A stretch of DNA of 14,535 nt from Anaeromyces robustus (Eukaryota; Neocallimastigomycota; Neocallimastigomycetes; Neocallimastigales; Neocallimastigaceae): positions 1 through 14,535 of the forward strand of contig MCFG01000692.1 in NCBI GenBank assembly GCA_002104895.1, in the 5' to 3' direction. Within the stretch, counting starts at the first letter, position 1; each line of letters begins with the position of its first letter. Below, piece by piece: positions 6,296-14,535 of this stretch. A model generated the notes under the pieces. The model was given only the letters and a program-made list of their open reading frames with translations, did not search any database and was not told where the DNA came from. Position numbers and translations under genes: made by a program.

Positions 6296-6896
6296 TGTAA
6301 CGAAACTCAGAATTAGTAAAATAGTAACCATGGTCTAGTGGTCAGACACTAGAACCATCAGGCCGAACCTCTCGGGTTCGACTCTCACTCTTTCCAATTT
6401 TGGAAAAATTTTATTTTAAAAATTTATTATCAAAATTTTCTACACTTTTCCTTGTTGTAGAAATTACTCGAATTTAATCGATAAAATCTTATCGATTAAA
6501 TTCTAAAAGATTCTAGTTTTTCTTTTTATTTTAAATTTTATTTATCCGAGATTCATTTTAAATCAAAAAATCTAAGTTTCTAGAACTTTTAATACTTTTT
6601 ACAAACGAAAACTATTTTTCCGTAAAAAGTATAAATATGTGTAAAATTTCGACAAAAGAAATATTTTTTCTTCGCGTTTTTATTAACTAGTTAAATAAGT
6701 AATTCGAAATATTACACTAACTAATTAATAAATTATTATATTTTAAATTTAATAAAAATTAATAAAACATTTTATTATAAAACATATTTTTAATTAACTG
6801 TGTCTTTTATCTTTCTTAGATCCTTCGTGTTGTCCATTATTTCGAGTTACTCAAGCTTGCGGGCCTATTGCTAATAAACTTCACTCTATCATTACA
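6296..6896 (+). repeat. 3' long terminal repeat (601 bp)
   Basis: Matches 1698-2298 base for base except T6325 and T6638. The other LTR family has T at the position of 6325 and C at the position of 6638, so one change probably arose in each LTR after insertion. It ends TTACA and is followed by the ATTAC duplication. Confidence 0.97.
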
Positions 6897-6901
6897 ATTA
6901 C
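6897..6901. repeat. Target-site duplication, right copy (ATTAC)
   Basis: Exact match to 1693-1697. Read on the minus strand, the copia frame does not continue far past here (TAG at 6921-6923), so the insertion probably struck close to the existing 5' edge of that remnant. Confidence 0.93.
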
Positions 6902-7940
6902 AACAACAATTTGGAAAACACTAACACAAAAAAATTAAAAATACGTTAATAAAAAATTTGTTTTGTTAAAATTTATGTTTTATTAATTTTTTTTTTTAGA
7001 ATTAAAAAAATATAAAATAATAACAATTACACCTTTCAAAATTTAAGAAATTTTGAAGTATTTTTATATTTTTCCATAATTATATTTATTATATATTATA
7101 CTAATTTATTTATATTTAATTTCTATTTATTTACGGACTATCTAACTAACTAAACTTTATTATTTAATAAATTTATTTATTATTTCTAAAAATAGAAAAT
7201 TTAAATTAACTATTAAAACTAAGACTAAATAATTTCAATTGAGTTCATTTATTATTTATTTATTATTCTAATATTAATAATATATTTATTATATATTTTA
7301 AATTGAAAAACAATGAAAAATTTTATAAATTAAAAGTGAAAAAATTAATATTTCACAAAATAAATTAATAATTTATTTTGTTTTGAACTTTATTTAATTG
7401 ATTTAAATTATTGTTTCACAATAATTTTACAGAAATATTTTTTGTAATTCAGTTACTTGAAAAGTGGCTGAATTTACAATTAAAGATATTATAATGTGGC
7501 GCATGATATCTTTACACATATTTGTTAAGTTTTTTAATGTATAAAGTATCCATAACAATGTTATGCCATACTTCAAAACTATCGCCATTAAGGCATATAT
7601 TTAATTCATTATTTAAATTACTCATTTTTATTTTATTATATTTTAATATTTTATTAATGTTTTATTTATAATTAATGTTAATTTTTATTTATGATTAGAG
7701 CTCCTTGAGACTCTTAATCTGTTAATTTATTTTGTTTATATAATTTATTTATTTAATACATTTAATAATTAATACATTTATTTAATATGAAAAAATTAAA
7801 CACAACTTCTTCAAAGAATAAAATTATTGTCAGGTGAAAATATAAAATAGAATATATCATGTGAATACATGACTTTACATAAAATAATGTATAATACATA
7901 AAAATATAATGATTACATAAATTTAAGATATTTACAGGGG
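6902..7940. other. A+T-rich non-coding DNA
   Basis: No supported gene. A short inverted repeat, TAAAGATAT with ATATCTTTA at about 7482-7515, encloses GTGGCGCATG, a relative of motifs found in the foldback element further right. The rest is simple A/T-rich sequence with no recognisable homology. Confidence 0.6.
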
Positions 7941-7943
7941 AGA

Positions 7944-8028
7944 GTTGCATTTCGCAATGGGGCGCATGACAAAGATTTGTAGGTTGCATTTCGCAATGTT
8001 GCAATTCGCAATGTTGCATTTCGCAATG
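7944..8028. repeat. GTTGCATTTCGCAATG repeats at the left edge of the foldback element
   Basis: The 16-mer occurs at 7944-7959, 7983-7998, 7998-8013 (one mismatch) and 8013-8028; the last three form a 15-bp-period tandem. GGGGCGCAT follows the first and last copies. Related copies lie inside the element (near 9049-9062 and 9081-9091 and at 10386-10396) and at its right end. Such clusters often mark transposase-binding ends, but that is inference. Confidence 0.8.
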
Positions 8029-9222
8029 GGGCGCATAATTGTATAAATAATTAAATAAATAAAAATATAATATAAAGAATTATTTATTAATTTTTTTTTT
8101 TATTTAATAATATTTTTTTATTTAATAATATTTTTTTATTTAATGATAATAATATTTAATATTTTTTTTAATATTGAATATTTTTTTAGTAATTTAATAA
8201 TATTTTATTTATTTTTTTATTTAATAATATTGAATATTTTTTTAGTATTTTAATAATATTTTATTTATTTTTTGATTTAATGATATTGAATATTTCTTCA
8301 ATATTTTTTTTATTTAATGATATTGAATACTTCTTCAATATTTTTTTTATTTAATGATATTGAATACTTCTTCAATATTTTTTTTATTTAATGATATTGA
8401 ATATTTCTTCAATATTTTTTTATTTAATATTTTAATAATATTGAATATTTTTTGAATATTTTTTTTATTTAATTATATTTTTTATTTAATATTTTAATAA
8501 TATTGAATATTTTTTTTAATATTTCAAATCAAAAAAATTTTATAAAAATATTTAATTTTATAATGAATTTTTATTTTTATATTTTTTTTTGTAAATAAGT
8601 AATTAATAAAAAAATATTTATTTATTTGTTTCTATTATTTATTCTAAAGTTTATATTATTTTTTTTATTTATTATTTGTTATCGTCTTTTTAATAAAAAT
8701 ACATCTATAATACTGTTATTTATTATCTTTTATTTTATTTATTATTATTCATTTATCAAAAAAATAATATAAATATATTTAATTTTATAATAAATTTTTT
8801 TTTTTAATTTTTTTACTTTTTTTTTTTGTAATTAAGTAATTAATAAAAAAAGAAATATTTATTTATTTGTTTATTTTCTATTCATTTATTTATATATATA
8901 TTTTTTATTTATTTATTTAATTTTTTTAAATTCTATTTTATTTTATTTCATAACGTGGCTTTCATAATTTGTGTTAAAAAATTTTTCATTTTTTTATTTG
9001 TTTTTTATGCGCCTCATTGCAAAAATTTAATATGCGCCCCATATCATATTGCGAAATGCAACACATTCATTTACGGGAGTATTGCATTTCGACATAATCT
9101 ATGTTTGATGGTTTTTTAATGTATTACAATGTGGCTTATAAAAAGAATAAATAAGGTTAATATATAAATGAATAATAAATAAATAATAAATAAATAAATA
9201 AATAAATAAATACAGAATTTAA
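8015..9222 (+). repeat. Left inverted arm of the foldback element
   Basis: Dominated by TTTATTTAATAATATTGAATATT-like sequence, with the G+C-richer landmarks CATAACGTGGCTTTCATAA (about 8949-8967), ATGCGCCCCAT (9032-9042) and TGCATTTCGACATAAT (9081-9096). Non-coding. Confidence 0.7.
8267..8414 (+). repeat. 37-bp tandem repeat, four copies
   Basis: TTCTTCAATA recurs at 8294, 8331, 8368 and 8405, an exact 37-base period. Most copies contain ATATTGAA and TTCAATAT around a 6-base spacer, so the array can form a series of small hairpins. The right arm has no equivalent expansion. Confidence 0.85.
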
Positions 9223-10216
9223 TCTTGACCTTAAAATTTAAATTTAACCTTTGTATTTTATACTTTTTTTTGGTATATTAGTCAGTTTATTGTTACTTAA
9301 AAATTACATTAAAATAAAAAAATATATATGTAATAAAAAAAATTATAATCATACCATACATTTTTTTATTAAAATTATTTCTCGTATTTTAAATAAACAA
9401 TAATATTATTATAAATATTAAACAATTTCACTTTGCTTGATTAATATTATTTATAATTAAAATTTTAACTTTGAAGTTGATTTATTGAAAGATAAATAAA
9501 TAGTATAAATTAAAATTGACTTCAATATAATTTAAATATTTTTTATAATCATCTCTATAGTTATTTTTATTATATATATATATATAATTAAAATAGCTAT
9601 AAGGATATAATAATTTTTAATAAAATTATAAAGTAATAAGAGTGATATTGTAAATTAAAAATAAATAATATTCTTTTAAAATTATTGTAATATATATTTA
9701 TAATTCAAATATTTGAATTATAAATATGAAGTTTACATTCCATTTAAATAAATATATTAATTATATTACTTCATAATATAAATAAAAATAGAAATATCAA
9801 TAAAAAAAGATGTTGTTATAACAAAATTTTTACTTCAAAGTTAACTAAACAATTATATAAATTTTATATTAGATTTTTGAATATTTTATTTTATTTTATT
9901 TTATTTTATTTTATTTTATTTTATTTTATTTTATTTTATTTTATATGTACTTGTAACTTATTCTACTTTACTATTTATTTTATTTTATTTTATTTTATTT
10001 TATTTTATTTTATTTTATTTTATTTTATTTTATTTTATTTTTTAACAATAAATAAATAAATAAATATCAAAAAAAAAATATGATATATAATAGTATATAT
10101 TATTAAAATATTAAGTAATAAAATATAGATTTTATATATTTTTATCTCAATAAAATAAAATGGAAAGGAAAACTAATTAAAGAATTGAAATTAATAAAAA
10201 TAAAATATAATTCTTA
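9223..10216. other. Central spacer of the foldback element
   Basis: Non-coding A/T-rich sequence with (TTTTA)n at about 9884-9944 and 9976-10041. Apparent reading frames here are only translations of the repeat. A short inverted pair, TAATTCAAAT with ATTTGAATTA, sits at about 9702-9722. No gene seen. Confidence 0.6.
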
Positions 10217-11636
10217 ACAGAAAATTTATTTATTTATTTATTTATTTATTTATTATTTTTTTTTAATTTTTATTTTATTCTTTTAATGGTGAAATTACTA
10301 TATATAAAAATATACGTTGAAAAAGTGGCGTATTACATATTTTGTACTTATATTACAGAAATTTATGTCAATCATACATAAATTATGTCGAAATGCACCA
10401 CATCCGATATTTACATAAATAATGTCAATAAAACATAAATATACTATTTACACGTGATTAATAAAATGAAGTTATAAATTTAAATCTTAACAAATTAAAA
10501 AATAAAATTTTTTTAACACAAATTATGAAAGCCACGTTATGAAATAAAATAATATATAATTTAAAAAAATAAAATAAAAAATTTATATAAATAAATGAAT
10601 AGAAAATAAACAAATAAATAAATATTTCTTTTTTATTAATTACTTAATTACTAAAAAAAAAAATTGTAAAATTAAATATATTTATTTTATTTTTTTTGAT
10701 AAATGAATAATAATAAATAAAATAATATATAGTAAATAATATTTATTAAAAAAAAATTATAAAAAAAAAAAAAATAAAAATTCATTGTAAAATTAAATAT
10801 ATTTATTTTATTTTTTTGATAAATGAATAATAATAAATAAAATAATATATAGTAAATAATATAACAATATTATATATGTATATATTTTATGATAATAAAT
10901 AATAAATAAAAAGGCAATAAATTTTAGACACTTAAAAATTTTTCAAATCAAAAAAATTTAATAGATTTAATTTTAAATATAAAATGAAAAAACTGGAATT
11001 CGAGCTCATTAAAAGTAGTTTAAAAAAATTAATATTGTTGAATTATGGTTTAATTGTTTATTTGATTTAAATAAATATAAATTTTAGCAAATGAAGATGA
11101 TCACTAAAATTATAAATTATAAATTTAATTCAATAATGATTATTAAAGAATTTTAATTCTCATTGAATTGGGTTAGTTTGAAAAATATCAATATATTTAT
11201 TAATAAATAATAATATTATTATTTTAAATAAAAAAAGAATATTAAATGTTATTAAAATATTAATATTAAAAGTAAAGTTTAATAGAACAAAACAAATATA
11301 AAATATAAAATATAAAAAATATATATATTTTATATATTATTTACTTAATATTTTAATAATATTGAATATTTCTGATTATTTTTTATTTAATATTTTAATG
11401 ATATTGAATATTTTTTAATATTTTTGAATATTTTTTTTTTTATTATTATTATTATATTAGTTTTTTTTTAAAGTTTTAGTATTTTTTTAAGAAAAAAAGA
11501 ATATTAAATATTATTAAATAAAAAAATAAAAAAACAATATTAAATAATTTTATAATTTTATTATTTTATTTATTTATATATTATATTTTTATTTATTTAA
11601 TTATTTATATAATTATGCGCCCCATTTCGAAATGCA
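10217..11636 (-). repeat. Right inverted arm of the foldback element
   Basis: Inverted relative of the left arm. It differs by a tandem duplication (10663-10742 and 10784-10862, period 121) and by roughly 350 bases at about 10990-11340, including GAATTCGAGCTC, with no counterpart on the left. These asymmetries argue against an assembly artefact from a simple palindrome. Confidence 0.7.
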
Positions 11637-11714
11637 GGAAAGTTCTACAAGCCACAAAGAATTTAGTAATCTTAATAAAATTAAGATTAATTATTCATTC
11701 TTTATCTAAATTTG

Positions 11715-11725
11715 TTACGGTTCAT
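11715..11725. repeat. SINE target-site duplication, left copy
   Basis: TTACGGTTCAT, repeated exactly at 12247-12257 after the poly(A) tail. An 11-bp perfect duplication around a poly(A)-tailed unit is the mark of insertion by LINE-type machinery. Confidence 0.92.
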
Positions 11726-12246
11726 GTCAAACCAGTTTTTATCCTGGTTGTTAAGGCGTTGTCTTAGCATACATAAGGTCTCTGGTTCGACCCCGCGGTT
11801 CTGATGTTTCCTCTATGTGGGTTTTTCATCAGGACTTGTTCGACCGCCAGGTTAAGTATTGTCCTTCCTTAATTATACCAAACTTCTTAATTTAATAATT
11901 TATTGTACTGCCTGACACTTATAGTCTTTAATATTGTTTCTTTGAGAAAATCCAACCTGTACCAATCAATAACGTAGAATAACCAAGTGAATTAGAATCA
12001 CGTGACCATTGGGCTTTTCATCAGCCTTGTTTGAGGTTTGTCGGGCACCGAGAATGTGTGGCTTTCGGATATAAATTCAGCAATTATTGTACATGATTGG
12101 GAAAGCCGAAGCTGACTTTCAGTATGGCAGTCCATGAGGGACACACTACCACCTAATTATTAGGGAGTGGGCTTACTGCTTCACATTAGGGAAGGTCAAA
12201 GAAGCATACCCCGGTCATAGCAAAAAAAAAAAAAAAAAAAAAAAAA
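11726..12246 (+). mobile_element. tRNA-derived SINE with A25 tail
   Basis: A 521-bp unit between perfect 11-bp duplications. The head is tRNA-like: A-box-like TGGTTGTTAAGG (11745-11756), an anticodon-arm-like hairpin (TCTTA and TAAGG around GCATACA, about 11762-11778) and B box GGTTCGACCCC (11784-11794). The body is much richer in G+C than the window and contains two related blocks, TTTTTCATCAGGACTTGTT (about 11821-11839) and TTTTCATCAGCCTTGTTTG (about 12015-12033), so it may be composite. It ends CCCCGGTCATAGC then 25 A (12222-12246). It encodes nothing and would be transcribed by RNA polymerase III and copied by a partner LINE that is not in the window. The crisp duplications and intact tail suggest a fairly recent insertion. 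I do not recognise the family. Confidence 0.88.
11745..11794 (+). promoter_or_regulatory. Internal pol III promoter of the SINE (A and B boxes)
   Basis: TGGTTGTTAAGG and GGTTCGACCCC are separated by 27 bases. The B box differs from the consensus GGTTCGANTCC at one defined position, and the A box carries one extra base. Confidence 0.75.
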
Positions 12247-12257
12247 TTACGGTTCAT
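12247..12257. repeat. SINE target-site duplication, right copy
   Basis: TTACGGTTCAT, directly after the poly(A) tail; exact match to 11715-11725. Confidence 0.92.
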
Positions 12258-13548
12258 AAAATTAATAAATGGATTATAACAAACAAAATATTTAAAAACA
12301 CTTCAAGATTTGTTAATTAAAATTTTTATTTAGTTTAAAGTTATTTTATTTATTAAGTTTTTAATATTAAGAATTATTAAAGATCAATAAAAAATAAAAG
12401 ATTAAGGATCAATTGATAATGATAAAATTCAAAAATTATTTTAAAAATTACACGTATTTATATTTTTTTTACAAGTTAAAATTTGTTAAGCCTATCTAAC
12501 ATTTTCTAACTAATTTAAAATATAATTACTAAGTAAAACTAAAATAAATTGAATATAAATTGTTAATAAAATTATTAGTTAATTATTATAAATATTTATT
12601 ATATAATAATTAATTACTATCTATTTATTATTATTATAATTATTAATATATTTAAGAGAATATTTTAGAATTTTAACAGAAAATTTACTAAACTATTACT
12701 AATAGAATTGTAAAAGAAATTATTTTAAATTGATTTTAAATTGTTAATATAATTATTATTTTATTATTATAAATAATAATTATATATTATTTAATTATTT
12801 ATTATTTATTATTATTATAAAATTAATATAAGTAACTGAAAATTTATAACATATTTTTGTGGTGGTTTAGTTAAGTATTATTAATAAAATTCTGTAAAAG
12901 TAGTTTTATATTGTTAATATAAATTTTTATAATCAATTGAATTAAAAATAATTTTCATTAATATAATATAGTATAAAATAATTGTAATTAAAATATATTT
13001 TAGTGCATAATTTTAGTTAATTTGGGGTGTAATTTGGTAGGGACTATTACTAATTATTGTATGGCAAGGAAGTTGGTTATGTTTAAAAGTAATTGTAATT
13101 AGTAATTTTTGGCTAATTTTTAGTATTGAATTGAATGAAAATTATTTTATTTTATAATTAATATTTATAATATTGTAACGAATCCCTCAATAATACAAAA
13201 TGGTAATATCTTAATTCTTTATAGGGAAGAAAGTGATATTACCTATGTATTTTCAGAATAACTGTCTAAGTTATTTTCCAGTAGATTGTAAATTTAAACA
13301 CTAAAATTGTTTTATAAAAACACAGTTTTATTATTAAGTTTAAAATATAAAATTTATTTATTAAAATTTTATTAAATTTATTATTATTTATTAAATAGTA
13401 GTTTTATTCTTAACTAAACTATTTTATGTTGATTATATATTTTAATTTAGTAATTTATTCTAATAATTATTAATTTATTATATTTATGACTAAGCTATTA
13501 TTAAAAATAGTAGTAAAGAATTAATTTACATAAAAATATTTACATGTA
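12258..13548. other. A+T-rich non-coding DNA, possibly with an old LTR
   Basis: No supported gene. TGTAACGAATC at 13174 repeats the start of the LTR at 13549, and TTACA at 13540-13544 could end a 371-bp solo LTR. There is no target duplication and no internal hairpin pair, so this stays doubtful. Confidence 0.4.
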
Positions 13549-13577
13549 TGTAACGAATCGTAAAAATGAGTAACCTG

Positions 13578-13626
13578 TCTTAGTGGTTAGTAACTAAGAC
13601 TATGGTTCGAACTTCTCGAGTTCGAA
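13578..13626 (+). promoter_or_regulatory. U3 double hairpin of the second LTR family
   Basis: TCTTAGT (13578-13584) pairs with ACTAAGA (13593-13599) around an 8-nt GGTTAGTA loop. TTCGAACT (13606-13613) pairs with AGTTCGAA (13619-13626) around TCTCG. Both stems are perfect although several bases differ from the first family. Confidence 0.68.
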
Positions 13627-13761
13627 ACCTCTCAATTCCAAAAATTCATATTTTTATTATTTTTATTTTAGCCATAAATTTTACCAAGCAAAATTATTCT
13701 GATTGGTTAAATTTTGGTCATTAAAAAAAAAAATTTTTTAAAAATATTTTCAAATTTTTTC

Positions 13762-13816
13762 TATAAATACGAGTGAATTTTCCTCTAAAAAATTTTTAAT
13801 AATTCGAGTTTTTATT
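13762..13816 (+). promoter_or_regulatory. TATA box and candidate self-primer of the second element
   Basis: TATAAATA at 13762-13769. The 11-nt segment GAGTTTTTATT at 13806-13816 is the exact reverse complement of 13976-13986. The distance from the first TATA base to the primer start is 44, the same as in the other element. Confidence 0.78.
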
Positions 13817-13975
13817 AATAAAATAAATTATTATTTTAACACTAACTTGTTAAGTTAATTCATGTGTTTTTAATAATAAATTTATAATTAATAAATAGTT
13901 CAAAAATTTATTTTATATTTTTTATAAGGGTTAAGGGTTTATTTTGAATTTATTGTTAAAGACATATATCTTTAC

Positions 13976-13986
13976 AATAAAAACTC
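13976..13986 (+). other. Primer-binding site of the second element
   Basis: AATAAAAACTC starts at the last LTR base and matches the other element except T for G near its end, mirrored by A for C in the primer segment at 13807. Confidence 0.8.
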
Positions 13987-14309
13987 CTAAAATAAAAAAC
14001 TTAATACCTTAGTGTTGAAATTTTTTTTTTAATTATTAAAAGATAAGTCAGTAACAAATATAATTTGTGAATAAAGGCGTCTTTTAGAATTTAAAAGAAT
14101 TTTTTCATTTTTTTTCCTTCATTTTCTAATTTATTAAAAGAAAAAATAATTTGAGTTATAAATTATTTTATTAATAAAATTTAAGAGTATAGCTAGTAGC
14201 AATAATTGTTTTGCGGAGGAGGCGCTCTTAATTATTTTATTATTTAAAATAAAATAAAACCTAATTTTTTTTTTTCACTAATAAATAATTGTTCTAATAA
14301 AACAAAAAA

Positions 14310-14316
<7 letters not shown>

Positions 14317-14378
<62 letters not shown>
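14317..14378 (+). repeat. Poly(A)62 in the second leader
   Basis: An uninterrupted run of 62 A on the sense strand, about 340 bases after the LTR. The exact length may be unreliable in sequencing, but a long A tract at the same relative place as in the first element is notable. Confidence 0.8.
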
Positions 14379-14381
<3 letters not shown>

Positions 14382-14484
14382 ATTTTCCAAAATAGTAAAA
14401 AAATTTTTTTTTTTTGATTTTATTTCTAACTTTATAAGTTGGTTAAATAAAATTTTAAAAAAAAATAATATAAATAATAACTTC

Positions 14485-14535
14485 AGTATAGGCTTCCCAA
14501 GCGACTGGAGTCAAACCTGGGGTACCATAATACTT
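14485..14535 (+). other. G+C-richer segment at the window edge
   Basis: After the poly(A) tract the leader turns abruptly richer in G+C (AGGCTTCCCAAGCGACTGG onwards), as happens downstream of the poly(A) tract in the first element. GACT and AGTC can pair locally and AGTAT (about 14485) can pair with ATACT near the end. It may be the start of a structured domain cut off by the window. Confidence 0.35.

Larger units (their letters stand above)
1698..6896 (+). mobile_element. Non-autonomous Ty3-type LTR retrotransposon (Gag and protease only)
   Basis: Complete 5.2-kb element. It has two 601-bp LTRs beginning TGTAACG and ending TTACA, flanked by the ATTAC duplication; an 11-nt primer site starting at the last LTR base; a leader of about 1.8 kb; a gag frame; a frameshifted protease plus low-complexity frame; and a polypurine tract just before the 3' LTR. 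No reverse transcriptase, RNase H, integrase or chromodomain can be read in any frame between 4934 and 6296, so movement would need enzymes from a relative. The LTRs differ at two sites (C1727/T6325 and C2040/T6638), so insertion was recent. It lies opposite in direction to the copia remnant it interrupts. Gag similarity and apparent self-priming place it near the Tf1/sushi group of Ty3 elements, but without pol this cannot be proven. Confidence 0.93.
8015..11636. mobile_element. Gene-less foldback-type element with long inverted arms
   Basis: The outermost 60 bp at 8015-8074 and 11577-11636 are inverted copies with two mismatches and carry TGCATTTCG and ATGGGGCGCAT. The inversion continues inwards with gaps: a 36-bp perfect match at 8940-8975 and 10515-10550, the TAATTACTTAATTA and TTCATTTATCAAAAAA blocks, the GCATTTCGACATAAT block, and (AATA)n at about 9180-9220 against (TTTA)n at about 10227-10255. 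Arms are roughly 1.2-1.4 kb around a centre of about 1 kb. No transposase is encoded, so it would be non-autonomous. No clear target duplication was seen, so true ends may lie outside these limits. Confidence 0.72.
13549..13976 (+). repeat. 5' LTR of the second element (428 bp)
   Basis: Begins TGTAACGAATCG and ends CTTTACA. It contains the paired hairpins (13578-13626), a TATAAATA box at 13762-13769 and the primer segment at 13806-13816. It shares blocks such as TATAAATACG and ACACTAACT with the first family. U3 would be about 257 bases and R plus U5 about 171. Confidence 0.83.
13549..14535 (+). mobile_element. Second, related LTR retrotransposon (5' end only)
   Basis: A 5' LTR (13549-13976), a self-priming-type primer site and a leader with a long poly(A) tract, running off the end of the window. 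LTR order of features, end sequences (TGTAACGAA and TTACA), the TATA-to-primer distance and primer-site covariation all match the 1698-6896 element, but overall sequence is well diverged, so it is a sister family. No gag begins within the 559 leader bases seen, consistent with a long leader here too. Whether it encodes pol cannot be seen. Confidence 0.78.

Noticed and set aside
7762-8019. 85-residue minus-strand frame
   Set aside because: Its start is the translated 15-16-bp GCATTTCGCAATG repeat (MQHCELQHCE); the rest is A/T-rich non-coding sequence.
7944-8040. CRISPR array
   Set aside because: Repeats are about 16 bp with almost no spacers, and the genome is eukaryotic.
9877-10059. 60-residue frame of FILFY repeats
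   Set aside because: Simple translation of (TTTTA)n.
11740-11805. A functional tRNA gene at the head of the SINE
   Set aside because: Acceptor stem pairing is absent, and the unit has a poly(A) tail and target duplications, so it is a SINE.
14211-14225. GCGGAGGAGGCG as a polypurine tract marking a 3' end
   Set aside because: It lies downstream of a plus-oriented 5' LTR within the leader, and no LTR start follows it.

Overview
The window looks like intergenic, transposon-filled DNA from a very A+T-rich eukaryote. No host protein-coding gene, true tRNA, rRNA, CRISPR array or bacterial operon is visible. Extreme A+T content, long poly(A) and (TTTTA)n/(TTTA)n tracts, asparagine-rich proteins, a Ty1/copia relic and Ty3-type Gag elements with apparent Tf1-like self-priming suggest a low-GC fungus; an anaerobic gut fungus (Neocallimastigomycota) is my best guess. 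That is inference: another A+T-rich fungus, a protist or an invertebrate is not excluded, and the tRNA-derived SINE would also fit an invertebrate.

Layout. 1-1697 (minus strand): decayed Ty1/copia gag-pol remnant (Gag, zinc knuckle, protease, start of integrase), broken by one frameshift and two stops. 1698-6896 (plus): a complete young LTR retrotransposon inserted into that remnant, with 601-bp LTRs differing at two bases, perfect 5-bp target duplications (ATTAC), a primer site, a leader of about 1.8 kb full of RNA-like structure, a gag frame, a frameshifted protease/low-complexity frame, a short 3' region and a polypurine tract. It has no reverse transcriptase, RNase H or integrase, so it should depend on a relative in trans. 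6902-8014: A+T-rich non-coding DNA. 8015-11636: a foldback-like element with 60-bp termini in inverted orientation and arms of over 1 kb, no gene. 11726-12246: a SINE with pol III boxes, A25 tail and perfect 11-bp target duplications. 12258-13548: non-coding, with a doubtful old LTR. 13549-14535: 428-bp 5' LTR and leader of a second, related element that runs off the window.

How it works together. In both LTR elements an 11-nt segment, starting exactly 44 nt from the first base of a TATAAATA box, is perfectly complementary to the 11 nt that begin at the last LTR base. The elements differ inside this pairing by a compensatory change (GCG/CGC against GAG/CTC). This is the arrangement expected for self-primed reverse transcription, as established for Tf1 of fission yeast. 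Both elements also carry two covarying hairpins near the start of U3 and a long poly(A) tract in the leader. The complete element additionally has a duplicated, covarying multi-helix RNA domain (2947-3083 and 3555-3679), a second duplicated hairpin module, and two mutually exclusive hairpins. The most interesting content is therefore the RNA architecture of this small family of self-priming, apparently parasitic retrotransposons.
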